Part shown: piece after piece, positions 21,542 to 30,871 of the stretch
Layout: the number at the start of each line of letters is the position of its first letter
How positions within the stretch are numbered: position 1 is the first letter of the stretch
NCBI RefSeq assembly: GCF_000697965.2
Contig: NZ_CP015880.1
Span: forward strand, 1,550,001-1,614,000
Direction: 5' to 3'
Source: Ensifer adhaerens
GTDB taxonomy: Bacteria > Pseudomonadota > Alphaproteobacteria > Rhizobiales > Rhizobiaceae
Length of the DNA stretch: 64,000 bases
The notes under the pieces: generated by a model
Databases searched by the model: none
What the model saw: only the letters and a program-made list of their open reading frames with translations
Told to the model about the DNA's origin: nothing
Translations under genes and position numbers: made by a program

Positions 21542-22009
21542 ATGGCAAGACCCGGTCCCGGAGATGTCGCTCCCGACTTCACCCTGCCGCGTGACGGCGG
21601 CGGTACGATTTCGCTCTCGGCCCTGCGCGGCCGCCCGGTTGTTCTGTTCTTCTATCCGAAGGACGATACGCAGGCCTGCACGCTTGAGGCGATCTCGTTT
21701 TCGGAACTTGCCGACGACTTCGCCGCAGCCGGCATAGCCCTGATCGGGCTTTCGCCCGACTCGGTGAAGAAGCACGACCGCTTCGCCAAGAAGCACAACC
21801 TGACGGTGCCGCTCGCTGCCGACGAGGAGAAGTCGGTCGTCGAAGCCTATGGCGTCTGGGTCGAGAAGATGATGTACGGGCGCAAGTACATGGGTGTCGA
21901 GCGCAGTACCTTCCTGATCGGCGCCGACGGTGTCGTCGTCAGAGTTTGGGAAAAGGTGAAGGTGGACGGCCACGCCCGCGAGGTCCTTGACGCCGCAAAG
22001 GCGATCTGA
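21542..22009 (+). CDS. bcp: Peroxiredoxin, BCP (thioredoxin-dependent thiol peroxidase) family
   Basis: Reduces hydrogen peroxide and organic hydroperoxides with electrons from thioredoxin. 155 residues with thioredoxin fold. The peroxidatic cysteine is C46 in DDTQACTLEA. Many BCPs carry a resolving cysteine five residues later (CTTEACDF); here that position is isoleucine and no other cysteine exists, so the enzyme should work by a 1-Cys mechanism. The start has an AAGGAAGG site. The stop is 8 bp before the DUF455 gene, so the two are probably cotranscribed. Confidence 0.93.
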   Translation: MARPGPGDVAPDFTLPRDGGGTISLSALRGRPVVLFFYPKDDTQACTLEAISFSELADDFAAAGIALIGLSPDSVKKHDRFAKKHNLTVPLAADEEKSVVEAYGVWVEKMMYGRKYMGVERSTFLIGADGVVVRVWEKVKVDGHAREVLDAAKAI

Positions 22010-22017
22010 GGGCGCCG

Positions 22018-22845
22018 ATGACGGAGTTGCCCGTGTTCCACAGCCTGCGGGGCGGTGCAGTCGAAGCGATCCGCGCCGCCGACCTCGAGGTCAAGACGGC
22101 GCTCGCGCAGGAAGCCGCCCGGCGCTGGCAGCGCCGCACGCTGTCGCTGCGCTCGCCGCTCGACCGGCCGGTGCCGGTGCGCCCAGGCCGACCGGACAAG
22201 CCGGTGCTGACGCCACCGACGCAGGTCAAGCGCCGGTCTCTCGGTTCGCTGAAGGGCCGAATCGCACTTCTGCACTCCATCGCCCATATCGAATTGAACG
22301 CCGTCGATCTCGCCCTTGATATCGTCGCCCGCTTTGCAACCGAGCCGGTGCCCAATTCCTTCTTCGACGGCTGGATGCGTGTCGCCTTCGAAGAGGCGAA
22401 GCACTTCCGCATGGTCCGCCAGCGCCTGAACGACCTCGGCGCCGACTATGGCGACCTGCCTGCCCATGACGGCCTCTGGCAGGCGGCGCACGATACGCGC
22501 AACGACCTGACGGCGCGGCTCGCCGTCGTGCCGCTCATTCTCGAAGCGCGCGGTCTCGACGTGACGCCAGCGCTTCAGGCCAAGATGCGCGAAACCGGCG
22601 ACTTCGAGAGTGCGGCCGTGCTCGACGTCATCTACGAGGACGAGAAGGGCCACGTCGCCGTTGGCGCCAAATGGTTCCGCTTTCTCTGCGCCCGCGAGAA
22701 GAAGGACCCGGCAGCGACCTTCCAGCAGCTGGTGCGCGCCAATTTCCGCGGTCCCCTGAAGGCGCCGTTCAACGATATCGCCCGCGCCGAGGCCGGCCTG
22801 ACGCCGTCGTTCTACCGCTCGATGACCGCTTCGACCAATCGATAG
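22018..22845 (+). CDS. DUF455 ferritin-like di-iron protein
   Basis: 275 residues. Helical ferritin-like core with candidate metal ligands in HSIAHIELNAVD (H86, H90, E92), FEEAKHF (E125, E126, H129), LEARGLD (E176) and YEDEKGHV (E207, E209, H212). This pattern of two ExxH-type helices matches DUF455, a family related to di-iron oxygenases such as MiaE. Its biochemical role is not established. Coupling with a peroxiredoxin suggests a link to oxidative stress or tRNA hydroxylation, but that is inference. Cytosolic, with no signal peptide. Confidence 0.85.
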   Translation: MTELPVFHSLRGGAVEAIRAADLEVKTALAQEAARRWQRRTLSLRSPLDRPVPVRPGRPDKPVLTPPTQVKRRSLGSLKGRIALLHSIAHIELNAVDLALDIVARFATEPVPNSFFDGWMRVAFEEAKHFRMVRQRLNDLGADYGDLPAHDGLWQAAHDTRNDLTARLAVVPLILEARGLDVTPALQAKMRETGDFESAAVLDVIYEDEKGHVAVGAKWFRFLCAREKKDPAATFQQLVRANFRGPLKAPFNDIARAEAGLTPSFYRSMTASTNR

Positions 22846-22949
22846 CGGACATCACCTTCCCGCAATCTTGCTTACCGATTGTTAACCCTAACAAAGTGTA
22901 ATGATCCCCAGGTGATGCGAGGCAACGCGCACATGGCGGGAGAGAACGG

Positions 22950-24284
22950 GTGTCTGGACATCAGGCAAATCGTACCTTTGGAAAACGCAAGCAGAATCAC
23001 GTCCTGATCCTGGCCAGCGGCGACAAGGTCCGGCACATGACCGTGCGCCCGTGGATGGCGGCGATCGCTGTCTCCTTTGCAGGCGTCTGCAGCATCGGCT
23101 ATCTCGCGGCCACTTCCTATCTGGTTTTGCGCGACGACCTGATCGGCGGCACGATTGCCCGCCAGGCCCGCATGCAGCATGAATACGAGGATCGGATCAC
23201 AGCGCTGCGGGCGCAGGTCGATCGGGTCACCAGCCGGCAACTGCTCGACCAGCAAGTGGTCGAGGAAAAGGTCGAGAAGCTGCTGCGCCAGCAGATGGCG
23301 CTGACCTCGCGCAACGGAAAGCTCGGCGCCCTGGTCGAAAGGGCCGAAAGTTCCGGCGTCACGACCGCAACCGATGCGCCTGCGGCCGTCGAGCCGCTTG
23401 CCTATGAAAAACGCGCCGATGCGAGCAGCAGCGGCAGTGTCAAGGCAATTGAGAAGCTGATGGGACTGAACGTTGCGCCGGTCAGTGCTGCAGCTGTCCC
23501 CGCCCTCGCCTATGCAGCACCCGATGCCGGCGAATCAAGTTCCGACCGCGCCGACCGGATTTTCTCAAAAGTGACGCTCTCGCTGAAGGATGTCGAGCGC
23601 GAGCAGATGACGCGGGTCCAGCGACTGACGGACGGTGCGGCGAAGACGTCGGATGCGATTCGTTCGATCGTCGGGCGCACCGGTGTCGACCTGCCCGTTG
23701 ACGATGTCGCCGAGTTGATTCCGGCCAACGACATATCCGGCTCGGCCGAGACGGCGATCGGCGGCCCCTTCGTCGAGCCTGTGAACGATGACGATTTCGG
23801 CCGTTCGCTTGCCGCACTCGATACCGCACTCCTGGAGCTCGACCGCACGCGCGCCGAGGTCCGCAAGCTGCCCTTCGGCAACCCCTCGCCGGCCAGCGAC
23901 ATCACCAGCGATTTCGGCAACCGGCTTGATCCGTTTCTCGGGCGTCTGGCGCTGCATGCCGGCATCGACTTTCGCGCAACGGTCGGTACACGCATCCGCT
24001 CGGCCGCGCCTGGAACGGTGACCAATGCAGGGTTGACGGGCGGCTATGGAAACATGGTCGAGATCGACCACGGCAATGGTGTCGCGACGCGCTACGCCCA
24101 CCTTTCCACCGTGCTGGTGAAAGCCGGCGACCGGGTGAAGGCTGGCGAAGTCATTGCCAAGTCCGGCAACACCGGGCGCTCCACCGGACCGCACCTACAC
24201 TATGAAATCCGGCTGAACGGCAATGCCGTGGATCCCATGCGGTTTCTGGATGCGAGCACCAAGCTTGCGAGCTATATGAACTGA
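22950..24284 (+). CDS. M23-family peptidoglycan endopeptidase, membrane-anchored
   Basis: 444 residues starting at GTG with a GGGAGAG site. One membrane segment (about 35-60), a coiled-coil region (about 70-130), a low-complexity linker and a C-terminal LytM/M23 domain. Zinc ligands H336 and D340 (LHAGIDF) and H415/H417 (GPHLHYE) are intact, so it should be catalytically active rather than an EnvC-like activator. It probably cleaves cross-link peptides in the periplasm during growth or division. It is followed by a DEAD-box gene after 185 bp. Confidence 0.92.
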   Translation: MSGHQANRTFGKRKQNHVLILASGDKVRHMTVRPWMAAIAVSFAGVCSIGYLAATSYLVLRDDLIGGTIARQARMQHEYEDRITALRAQVDRVTSRQLLDQQVVEEKVEKLLRQQMALTSRNGKLGALVERAESSGVTTATDAPAAVEPLAYEKRADASSSGSVKAIEKLMGLNVAPVSAAAVPALAYAAPDAGESSSDRADRIFSKVTLSLKDVEREQMTRVQRLTDGAAKTSDAIRSIVGRTGVDLPVDDVAELIPANDISGSAETAIGGPFVEPVNDDDFGRSLAALDTALLELDRTRAEVRKLPFGNPSPASDITSDFGNRLDPFLGRLALHAGIDFRATVGTRIRSAAPGTVTNAGLTGGYGNMVEIDHGNGVATRYAHLSTVLVKAGDRVKAGEVIAKSGNTGRSTGPHLHYEIRLNGNAVDPMRFLDASTKLASYMN

Positions 24285-24469
24285 CGCTGCCGCGCGGTTC
24301 CGCTTGACAAGAAATGCGACAGATTCGCCACTATTTACCTTTTACTGCTTCAACGTGCTGGATTTCTTGACTTTCGGCGGCGTTCAGCTTAAGAGCGCGG
24401 CCACGTGCTCGTGCGTTTTCCATCGATCGATCAGTGTTCTATTGAACCGGAACGGAAACAGATTTCCCT

Positions 24470-25978
24470 TTGACCAATTTTGCTGACCTTGGCCTGAGCC
24501 AAAAAGTTCTCTCCGCTGTCACCGATGCGGGCTACACAATCCCGACCCCGATCCAGACAGGCGCTATCCCGCCGGCGCTGCAGCGTCGTGATATTCTGGG
24601 CATCGCCCAGACGGGCACGGGCAAGACCGCTTCGTTCGTGCTGCCGATGCTGACGCTGCTCGAAAAGGGCCGCGCCCGCGCGCGCATGCCGCGTACGCTC
24701 ATTCTGGAGCCGACGCGCGAACTCGCCGCACAGGTCGCAGAGAACTTCGACAAGTACGGCAAGAACCACAAACTAAACATCGCGCTTCTGATCGGCGGCG
24801 TGTCCTTCGACGAGCAGGACCGCAAGCTTGAGCGTGGCGCTGATGTGCTGATCTGCACGCCCGGCCGCCTGCTCGACCACTTCGAGCGCGGCAAGCTGCT
24901 GATGAGCGGCGTGGAAATCCTGGTCATCGACGAGGCCGACCGTATGCTCGACATGGGCTTCATTCCCGATATCGAGCGCATCGCCAAGCTGATCCCGTTC
25001 ACGCGCCAGACGTTGTTCTTCTCGGCGACGATGCCGCCGGAAATCCAGAAGCTTGCCGACCGCTTCCTGCAGAACCCGGAGCGCGTCGAAGTCGCCCGCC
25101 CGGCTTCCACGGCTCAGACGGTGACGCAGCGCTTCGTTGCGGCGCATGCCAAGGATTACGAGAAGCGCGCGGTACTGCGTGATCTGATTCGCGCCCAGGA
25201 CGAACTGAAGAACGCGATCATCTTCTGCAATCGCAAGAAGGATGTCGCCGACCTCTTCCGTTCGCTCGACCGCCACGGCTTCTCCGTCGGTGCGCTGCAT
25301 GGCGACATGGACCAGCGGTCGCGCATGACGATGCTGGCCAACTTCAAGGACGGCAACATCAAGCTGCTCGTCGCCTCCGACGTTGCGGCCCGCGGCCTCG
25401 ATATCCCTGATGTCAGCCACGTCTTCAACTTCGACGTTCCGATCCATGCGGAAGACTACGTCCACCGCATCGGCCGTACCGGCCGTGCCGGCCGCTCGGG
25501 CGCGTCCTTCACGCTGGTGACCAAGCGCGACACGAAATTCTCCGACGCCATCGAAAAGCTGATCGGCCAGAAGGTCGAATGGCTGAACGGCGACCTTTCC
25601 AATCTGCCTGAGCCGATGGAAAGCCACGATACCGGCCGCCGTGAACGCGGTCGTGATGGCCGCAAGGACCGGAAAAAAGATGGGGATCGCGGCTCCAAGG
25701 CCCGTTCCGATCATAAATCCGATACCGTGCGCGCCGATAGTGAGGCCGAAATTGAAACAGTCGTGGAAAGGGCGGAATCGGTGAAACCGGCACGCAGCGC
25801 AGAGAACAAGCAGGCACAGAACAACCGTGGCGATCGTCCGGTGCGTGCATCGAACCCTGCCAACGACGACAATCGCGACCGCCGCAACCGTCACCGCCGC
25901 GACTATGACGACGGCCCGACGCCCGTCGGCTTCGGCGACGAAATCCCTGCCTTCATGCTGATTGCCGGCAAGGCCTGA
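24470..25978 (+). CDS. DEAD-box RNA helicase (RhlE-like)
   Basis: ATP-dependent RNA helicase, 502 residues. Q motif (GYTIPTPIQ), motif I AQTGTGKT (46-53), DEAD (154-157), SAT (185-187) and motif VI HRIGRTGRAGR are intact. The C-terminal 110 residues are disordered, rich in R, K and D, and end in FMLIAGKA. The start codon is TTG at 24470; MTNFADLGLS is the family N-terminus. A 185-bp leader precedes it, with a TTGACA at 24304-24309 but no convincing -10. RhlE-like helicases act in ribosome assembly and cold adaptation, which I infer here. The downstream Nudix gene starts 9 bp after the stop. Confidence 0.95.
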   Translation: MTNFADLGLSQKVLSAVTDAGYTIPTPIQTGAIPPALQRRDILGIAQTGTGKTASFVLPMLTLLEKGRARARMPRTLILEPTRELAAQVAENFDKYGKNHKLNIALLIGGVSFDEQDRKLERGADVLICTPGRLLDHFERGKLLMSGVEILVIDEADRMLDMGFIPDIERIAKLIPFTRQTLFFSATMPPEIQKLADRFLQNPERVEVARPASTAQTVTQRFVAAHAKDYEKRAVLRDLIRAQDELKNAIIFCNRKKDVADLFRSLDRHGFSVGALHGDMDQRSRMTMLANFKDGNIKLLVASDVAARGLDIPDVSHVFNFDVPIHAEDYVHRIGRTGRAGRSGASFTLVTKRDTKFSDAIEKLIGQKVEWLNGDLSNLPEPMESHDTGRRERGRDGRKDRKKDGDRGSKARSDHKSDTVRADSEAEIETVVERAESVKPARSAENKQAQNNRGDRPVRASNPANDDNRDRRNRHRRDYDDGPTPVGFGDEIPAFMLIAGKA

Positions 25979-25987
25979 TCCGAAAGG

Positions 25988-26419
25988 ATGGGCCAGCCGG
26001 GCATCGATTTTCCGGGCTTCGGCTGCGGACTTGTCATCGTGCGCGATGGCAAGATTCTGCTCTACAGGCGCGTCAATGCGCCTGAGGCCGGGCATTGGAA
26101 CATCGTCGGCGGCAAGGTAGATCACATGGAGCGTTCGCAGGCTGCGGCCTGCCGCGAGGCCGAAGAAGAATCCGGCCTCAAGATTGGCTCGACCGAATTC
26201 CTCTGCCTCAGCGAACAGGTGATCGACGCTGACCGCCAGCACTGGATCTCGATGATCTATGTGACCCGGGATTTCTCAGGTGAACCTCAACTCACCGAAC
26301 CGGACAAGCTTTCCGAATTCGGCTGGTTTAGCCTCGACGCCCTGCCCCAACCGCTATCCCGCTTTACCGCCGATGCCGCCGATGCCTTGCGCAGGCATGA
26401 ACAGGGCGTCGCCGCATAG
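25988..26419 (+). CDS. Nudix hydrolase (ADP-ribose/MutT-like)
   Basis: 143 residues. The Nudix box G-x5-E-x7-REAxEExG is seen at about residues 42-64 (GGKVDHME...CREAEEESG). It hydrolyses nucleoside diphosphates linked to another group; the substrate cannot be read. The RVNAPEAGHWNIVGGKV segment resembles family members annotated as mutator-type or ADP-ribose hydrolases. It starts 9 bp after the helicase stop with a GAAAGG site and is probably cotranscribed. The 188 bp to the convergent TfoX-like gene contain no clear terminator. Confidence 0.9.
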   Translation: MGQPGIDFPGFGCGLVIVRDGKILLYRRVNAPEAGHWNIVGGKVDHMERSQAAACREAEEESGLKIGSTEFLCLSEQVIDADRQHWISMIYVTRDFSGEPQLTEPDKLSEFGWFSLDALPQPLSRFTADAADALRRHEQGVAA

Positions 26420-26607
26420 CAGCCGCCCACCGGGGGCCGGTGTTCTTCGTACGTCCCTCGTTCTGTGCATTGCTGGTGCCGCTGTCGGCGGCGTTCCGCG
26501 GGCACCAACAGATCCGGCCGATGTCACTTAGGCGCGCCGATGGGAAACGTGGTGATCGTGTCAATATTTTCATCTGAGGCGCAGCTGCCGCGCATAGGCT
26601 GGACGGC

Positions 26608-26925
26608 CTACTTCCTGGAGCGTAGCGCCGCCTCATAGGCAAGCCGCACCCACCGCGCCATCTCGTCGGGATCGTCGAATGCGTCGTCCGGAATGCTCCA
26701 ATAGGGCATCTTCACCGGCTTGCCCTTGCCGTCATAGGCCCATTGCCGCGAACCGGCCGCCTCCAGCGCCGGCGCTGTTTGCTCGTCGCCCTTCAGCAGA
26801 ATTTCGCCATCGACCTCAAGGGCGAAGATCACACCCTGGCAATAAATGCCCTTGCCGCCGAACATCCGCTTGATGGTCACCGGCCCGAGGACCGCGAACA
26901 TGTCTTCGATTGCGGCATTATCCAC
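26608..26925 (-). CDS. TfoX N-terminal-domain protein
   Basis: 105 residues from a GTG at 26925 with a perfect GGAGG site 8 bases upstream; the open frame runs further but lacks family match. MFAVLGPVTIKRMFGGKGIY is the hallmark of the TfoX N-terminal domain, first known from competence regulators. There is no C-terminal TfoX domain. The start overlaps the stop of the molybdopterin/nucleotidyltransferase gene, so it is the last gene of that cluster. Its function is unknown; stand-alone TfoX_N proteins are common in rhizobia. Confidence 0.85.
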   Translation of the reverse strand: MDNAAIEDMFAVLGPVTIKRMFGGKGIYCQGVIFALEVDGEILLKGDEQTAPALEAAGSRQWAYDGKGKPVKMPYWSIPDDAFDDPDEMARWVRLAYEAALRSRK

Positions 26926-28546
26926 GCGTCTGTTCCTCCAAGATACCGCCGGCGGCGACGATCTGTTCCGGCGTGTCGAGATCGAGGCGCGCCGCCGCGC
27001 CGAGTTCGACATCGATGACCGGCAGCCCGCTCTTTTCGATAATGTGCCTTGCACCAACGTCTCCGACCAGTTGCTTGATCGCCGAAAATGTCTGTCGCGG
27101 CAGGATCACCGGATTGCCGCGCTGTCCGCCTGCGGTCGCGCGGATGATGGAGCGGCCACCTTCGGCGACGAAACGTTCGATGAGCCGGCGCAGATCGTCG
27201 CCGGTTATCCCGGGCATGTCTGCAAGCATCACCAGCATGCCCGGCGCCCGCGCCCCGACTGCCGAAAGCCCGGCCGTCAGCGAAGAGGCCATGCCCGAAA
27301 TGTAGTCGGGGTTGGAAACGAACGTCACCGGCAGTCCTTGCAGCGCATAGCGGATATCGGCCTCGCGGTGGCCGGTCACGACGCTGACCTTGCCCGGAGC
27401 GGCCTTAAGCGCGGCTTCGACGCTGCGGCGCACGAGCGGCACGCCATCGAAAGTTGCGAGAAGTTTGTGCCCGCCGTCAGCGCCCATACGGCTGGCCCGG
27501 CCAGCGGCCAGAACGACGACTGAAACCGAGCCGGATGACAACTCCGTTGCATGTTCGCGTGGCTGCGGCCGGGTCGGGATCTCACTCAACAAGCCGCCGA
27601 CGCCAAGGCCGGTAATATCGTCGAAACTCGGCCACTCGCCGGCAAGGATCCGGTCGAGGATCCAGTCGAAACCATTCTCGCGCGGGCTGCGGGCGCAGCC
27701 GGGTGCACCGATGACCGGCGTTTCGCCGACGCGGCCGAGAACGAGAAGATTACCGGGGTCAACAGGCATTCCCACATGATCGACCACGCCACCGGCCCGC
27801 CGGATCGCCGCCGGAATGACGTCTTCGGGATCGGCGACCGCCGAAGCGCCGAAGACGATCAGCAGGTCGTGCGTTGATCGCATTTCGGCGATCGCCGCCC
27901 CCACGGCGTCTTCCCTATGCGCGACGCGCCGTTCGGTGAAGAGTTCGCTTCCGGCCTGTCGCAGCCGCGCCGCGAGGATGGCATGGGTCTTGTCCATGAC
28001 CTGGGATTTGAGGTTCGGCAACTCCGTTGCTATCAAGGCTGCGCGGCGCGGCGCGAACGGCTTGACCTCGAAGGCGCGATGGTCGCGCAGAAGCCTCTCC
28101 GCCTGCTCGACGAAGGCGCCGGCGACCGCAAGCGGGATGATCTTGATCGTTGCGACCATATCGCCGGGCTGCACCGGCATATGGTCGTCGAGACAGGCGA
28201 AGGTGATGGAGGGATCTAGGCGGTTCAAGCGATCGACAATTTCGCGGCTCGCAACGAAGAGGCCGGCGACCTCGGAATAGACGTTGACGCGGCCGGTCGC
28301 TGCCCGCGAAAACCGGAGATGATCGGGGGCCACGGCCGCGGCAATGCGCGTGGCCGCCTCGTCTTCCGGGAGGTCGCCGGCATCAAGGCGGGCGGCCACC
28401 ACCTCCACGACACCTGAAGCGGTCAAAGCGACGATGTCGGCGGATGTGACCCGGTGCCCCTTCGGCAGCCTGGCATCACCGACCTTCACCGCATGTGCGA
28501 GCATCGCGCCCTCTGCTTCTGCGACCTTGATCGGGCCGAACCTCAT
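26918..28546 (-). CDS. Fusion of molybdopterin-binding domain and MobA/MocA-like nucleotidyltransferase
   Basis: 542 residues. Residues 1-330 resemble the MoeA/MogA-type molybdopterin-binding domain (RVNVYSEVAGLF, and IVFGASAVADPEDVIPAAI). Residues 340-540 form a nucleotidyltransferase with LAAGRASRMG (346-355), K361 and LADMPG (441-446). Such enzymes attach CMP (MocA) or GMP (MobA) to molybdenum cofactor; MocA, which serves xanthine-dehydrogenase-family enzymes, fits the neighbours best. It overlaps the upstream xdhC-like gene by 4 bp (ATGA) and the downstream TfoX gene by 8 bp. Confidence 0.9.
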   Translation of the reverse strand: MRFGPIKVAEAEGAMLAHAVKVGDARLPKGHRVTSADIVALTASGVVEVVAARLDAGDLPEDEAATRIAAAVAPDHLRFSRAATGRVNVYSEVAGLFVASREIVDRLNRLDPSITFACLDDHMPVQPGDMVATIKIIPLAVAGAFVEQAERLLRDHRAFEVKPFAPRRAALIATELPNLKSQVMDKTHAILAARLRQAGSELFTERRVAHREDAVGAAIAEMRSTHDLLIVFGASAVADPEDVIPAAIRRAGGVVDHVGMPVDPGNLLVLGRVGETPVIGAPGCARSPRENGFDWILDRILAGEWPSFDDITGLGVGGLLSEIPTRPQPREHATELSSGSVSVVVLAAGRASRMGADGGHKLLATFDGVPLVRRSVEAALKAAPGKVSVVTGHREADIRYALQGLPVTFVSNPDYISGMASSLTAGLSAVGARAPGMLVMLADMPGITGDDLRRLIERFVAEGGRSIIRATAGGQRGNPVILPRQTFSAIKQLVGDVGARHIIEKSGLPVIDVELGAAARLDLDTPEQIVAAGGILEEQTRG

Positions 28547-29244
28547 GCTTCACTCCCTGCGGAAGCAACGTCACGCCGTCGCAGCGCCTCGATGATTTCG
28601 GCGAGGATCGCAACCGCGATTTCGGCAGGACTTGCCGCGCCGATATCGAGACCGATCGGTGCACGGATGCGGGCCATGTCAGCATCGGCGACACCCGCAT
28701 GCCGCAGTCGTTCGATCCGTGTGGCATGTGTCTTGCGGCTGCCGAGTGCACCGACATAGAAACAACCGGCCGACAGTGCCGCCCGGATCGGTTCGTCGTC
28801 GATCTTCGGGTCATGCGTCACGGCTGCAAGTGCCGTGAAGCGGTCGAGCGGTCTGAGTTTCAGGGCGTCCTCCGGCCAATCGGCGATGAGGTCGACGCCG
28901 GCAAAACGTTCCGGCGTGGCAAAGGCCGTACGCGGATCGATGATGGTCATGTCGAAGCCGGCAACGGGCGCAAGCTGCGCCAGGGCCTGTGAAATATGCA
29001 CCGCGCCGATGACGAGGATGCGCGGCGGCGGCAGGTAGACATTGAGGAAGAAGGAGCCCTGCCCGGTTTCGACGATCCCGGCTCGGCCGGACCGCAAGGC
29101 ACGGGCAACGGCTTCGCGCCAGGGTTCTGGACAGTCGTCGCCTTCGAGGTAGACGCGGACACCACCGGTAAGATCGCTGACGGTGACGGCGGCGCGGCGG
29201 GCCGCGCGCGCAAGATTGAGTGTTTCCAGGATCGCCTGTTCCAT
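28543..29244 (-). CDS. XdhC/CoxF-type chaperone, Rossmann-domain protein
   Basis: 233 residues. A short N-terminal part, then an XdhC Rossmann domain: ILVIGAVHISQAL dinucleotide loop (about 75-87), AAVTHDPKIDD and GALGSRKTHATRIERL (about 166-181). XdhC proteins bind molybdenum cofactor, help sulfurate it and insert it into xanthine-dehydrogenase-type enzymes. The companion XdhC_CoxI domain is encoded separately just upstream, with a 2-bp gap. The end overlaps the nucleotidyltransferase fusion by 4 bp. Confidence 0.9.
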   Translation of the reverse strand: MEQAILETLNLARAARRAAVTVSDLTGGVRVYLEGDDCPEPWREAVARALRSGRAGIVETGQGSFFLNVYLPPPRILVIGAVHISQALAQLAPVAGFDMTIIDPRTAFATPERFAGVDLIADWPEDALKLRPLDRFTALAAVTHDPKIDDEPIRAALSAGCFYVGALGSRKTHATRIERLRHAGVADADMARIRAPIGLDIGAASPAEIAVAILAEIIEALRRRDVASAGSEA

Positions 29245-29246
29245 CG

Positions 29247-29579
29247 TCAGCCGTTAACCCGTTCCACGAGGACCCGGATCCGGCCGCCGCAGGAAAGCCC
29301 GACGCGCCAGGCGGTCTCGTCCGCGACGCCGAAGTCGAGAACGCGCGAGGTGCCAGAGGCGATCACGTCGGCCGCTTCGGTGATGACCGCGCCCTCGACG
29401 CATCCTCCCGAAACAGAGCCCTGAAAATTGCCCTCACTATCGATCACCAGATGGCTGCCGACCGGCCGTGGCGCCGAGCCCCAGGTCTCGATCACCGTTG
29501 CGATCGCCACCCGGCGTCCTTCCTTCAGCCAGGCTTCGGCGATGTCGAGCGGATCGAGAACATTGACTGCCTGCCTCAT
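29247..29579 (-). CDS. XdhC_CoxI domain protein (small XdhC half)
   Basis: 110 residues from the ATG at 29579, whose ATGA overlaps the CoxE-like stop and which has a GGGAGG site; a GTG three codons earlier has poorer spacing. GSAPRPVGSHLVI and the cysteine motif SGGCVEGAV plus LSCGGRIRVLVE are the XdhC_CoxI signature. The domain is usually fused to the Rossmann domain, but here the two are separate genes, as in some carboxydotroph cox clusters. It probably acts with the next gene as one Mo-cofactor chaperone. Confidence 0.9.
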   Translation of the reverse strand: MRQAVNVLDPLDIAEAWLKEGRRVAIATVIETWGSAPRPVGSHLVIDSEGNFQGSVSGGCVEGAVITEAADVIASGTSRVLDFGVADETAWRVGLSCGGRIRVLVERVNG

Positions 29580-30871
29580 GCCTGCCACCTCCCATGCGCG
29601 CCGGTCACCGTGGCCCGGCCAGGCTCTAGGAACCGCCGCGGGTCCGCCTGGCGGGAGCGCTGCCCGGACAGCGCCTTCACCAGTTCGCCAATCGATTCAA
29701 GATTGTGCACGGCCCGGAATTCGTCAACATGCGGCAGCATCGCCCGCACACCGCGCGCCCGCGCCTCGAAGCCGTCGAAGCGCAGCAGCGGGTTCAGCCA
29801 GATCAGCCGCCGACAGGATCGGTGCAGGCGGTCGATTTCGATTTCGAGATCGGCGACGTCATCGCGCTCCAGACCGTCGGTGATCAGAAGCACGATCGCG
29901 CCCTGCCCGAGCACGCGCCGCGACCAGCGCCGATTGAACTCATGCAAGGTCTCGCCGATGCGCGTGCCGCCGGACCAGTCCTTGACCGCAGCGACGCAGT
30001 CGTCGATCGCCGCATCGGGATCGCGATTGCGCAATTGGCGCGAGACATTGGTCAGCCGGGTTCCGAAGAGGAAGGTATGAACGCGCCGCCGTTCCTCGGT
30101 CAGCGCATACAGAAAGTGCAGAAAGATGCGGGTGTACTGGCTCATCGAGCCGGAGATGTCGGCGAGCACGACAAGCGGCGGATGAACGACGCGCCGCTCC
30201 CGAAACCTCGGAAGGATCAGTTCGCCGCCAAAGCGCATGGCGTCGCGCATGGTGGCGCGCGGGTCGATGCGGATCTGACGCTTCGAGGGGCGGAAGCGGC
30301 GCGTGACGACGCGGTCCATCGGTAGCGTCAATGCCGAAAGCGCGCGCTTGGCCTCGGCAAGCTCGGCAGCGCTCATCTGCGCGAAGTCGGCCCGGCGCAA
30401 AAGCTCGCGACCGGAGACCGTGAAACGTGCATCGACTTCGATCTCCGGCTCGTCGCGCGGCGGTCGATCGGCCTCGTGGCCAGAAAGCAGCGCGTCGCTG
30501 ACGCGGGTCTCGCCTGCCCGGCGCTGCTGCCGTTCGCTCTCGCGTTCCGGCGCCAGCGGCGACATCATCGCGATCATTTTTTCGACGAGACCGCGCGACC
30601 GCCAGAACAAGCGAAACGCCTCGTCGAAGACCGGCTGATCTTCGTGACGTTTGACGAAGACGCATTGCAGCGCGGCGTAGAACGCGTCCCGTCCACCGAT
30701 CCCGATCAGCGCCACCGCATCGATGGCGTCGGCGATGGCGCCTGGCCCGATCTTGATGCCGGCGCGCCGGAGCGCGCGCGCGAAGAAGACAATATTGTCG
30801 GCAAGCCGTCCGTCGCCTGCCGCGATTGGCGGGGGAACATCGTCCCTGTGCTGTTCCCGCGCCTCCGTCAT
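29576..30871 (-). CDS. CoxE-like von Willebrand factor A protein
   Basis: 431 residues. N-terminal helical region, then a C-terminal VWA domain with the metal-ion site DISGSMS (238-244) and LLITDGLERDD. This is the CoxE family, which works with a MoxR-type AAA ATPase (CoxD) to mature CO-dehydrogenase or other molybdenum hydroxylases. Its ATG shares one base with the stop of the ATPase gene (TGATG), indicating translational coupling. If the ATPase frameshift is real, ribosomes would not end at that TGA and coupling would be lost. Confidence 0.92.
   Translation of the reverse strand: MTEAREQHRDDVPPPIAAGDGRLADNIVFFARALRRAGIKIGPGAIADAIDAVALIGIGGRDAFYAALQCVFVKRHEDQPVFDEAFRLFWRSRGLVEKMIAMMSPLAPERESERQQRRAGETRVSDALLSGHEADRPPRDEPEIEVDARFTVSGRELLRRADFAQMSAAELAEAKRALSALTLPMDRVVTRRFRPSKRQIRIDPRATMRDAMRFGGELILPRFRERRVVHPPLVVLADISGSMSQYTRIFLHFLYALTEERRRVHTFLFGTRLTNVSRQLRNRDPDAAIDDCVAAVKDWSGGTRIGETLHEFNRRWSRRVLGQGAIVLLITDGLERDDVADLEIEIDRLHRSCRRLIWLNPLLRFDGFEARARGVRAMLPHVDEFRAVHNLESIGELVKALSGQRSRQADPRRFLEPGRATVTGAHGRWQA

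Noticed and set aside
26420..26607. Possible terminator between the Nudix and TfoX-like genes
   Set aside because: Only a loose TGGTGCC/GGCACCA pairing with no T run; not strong enough to list.
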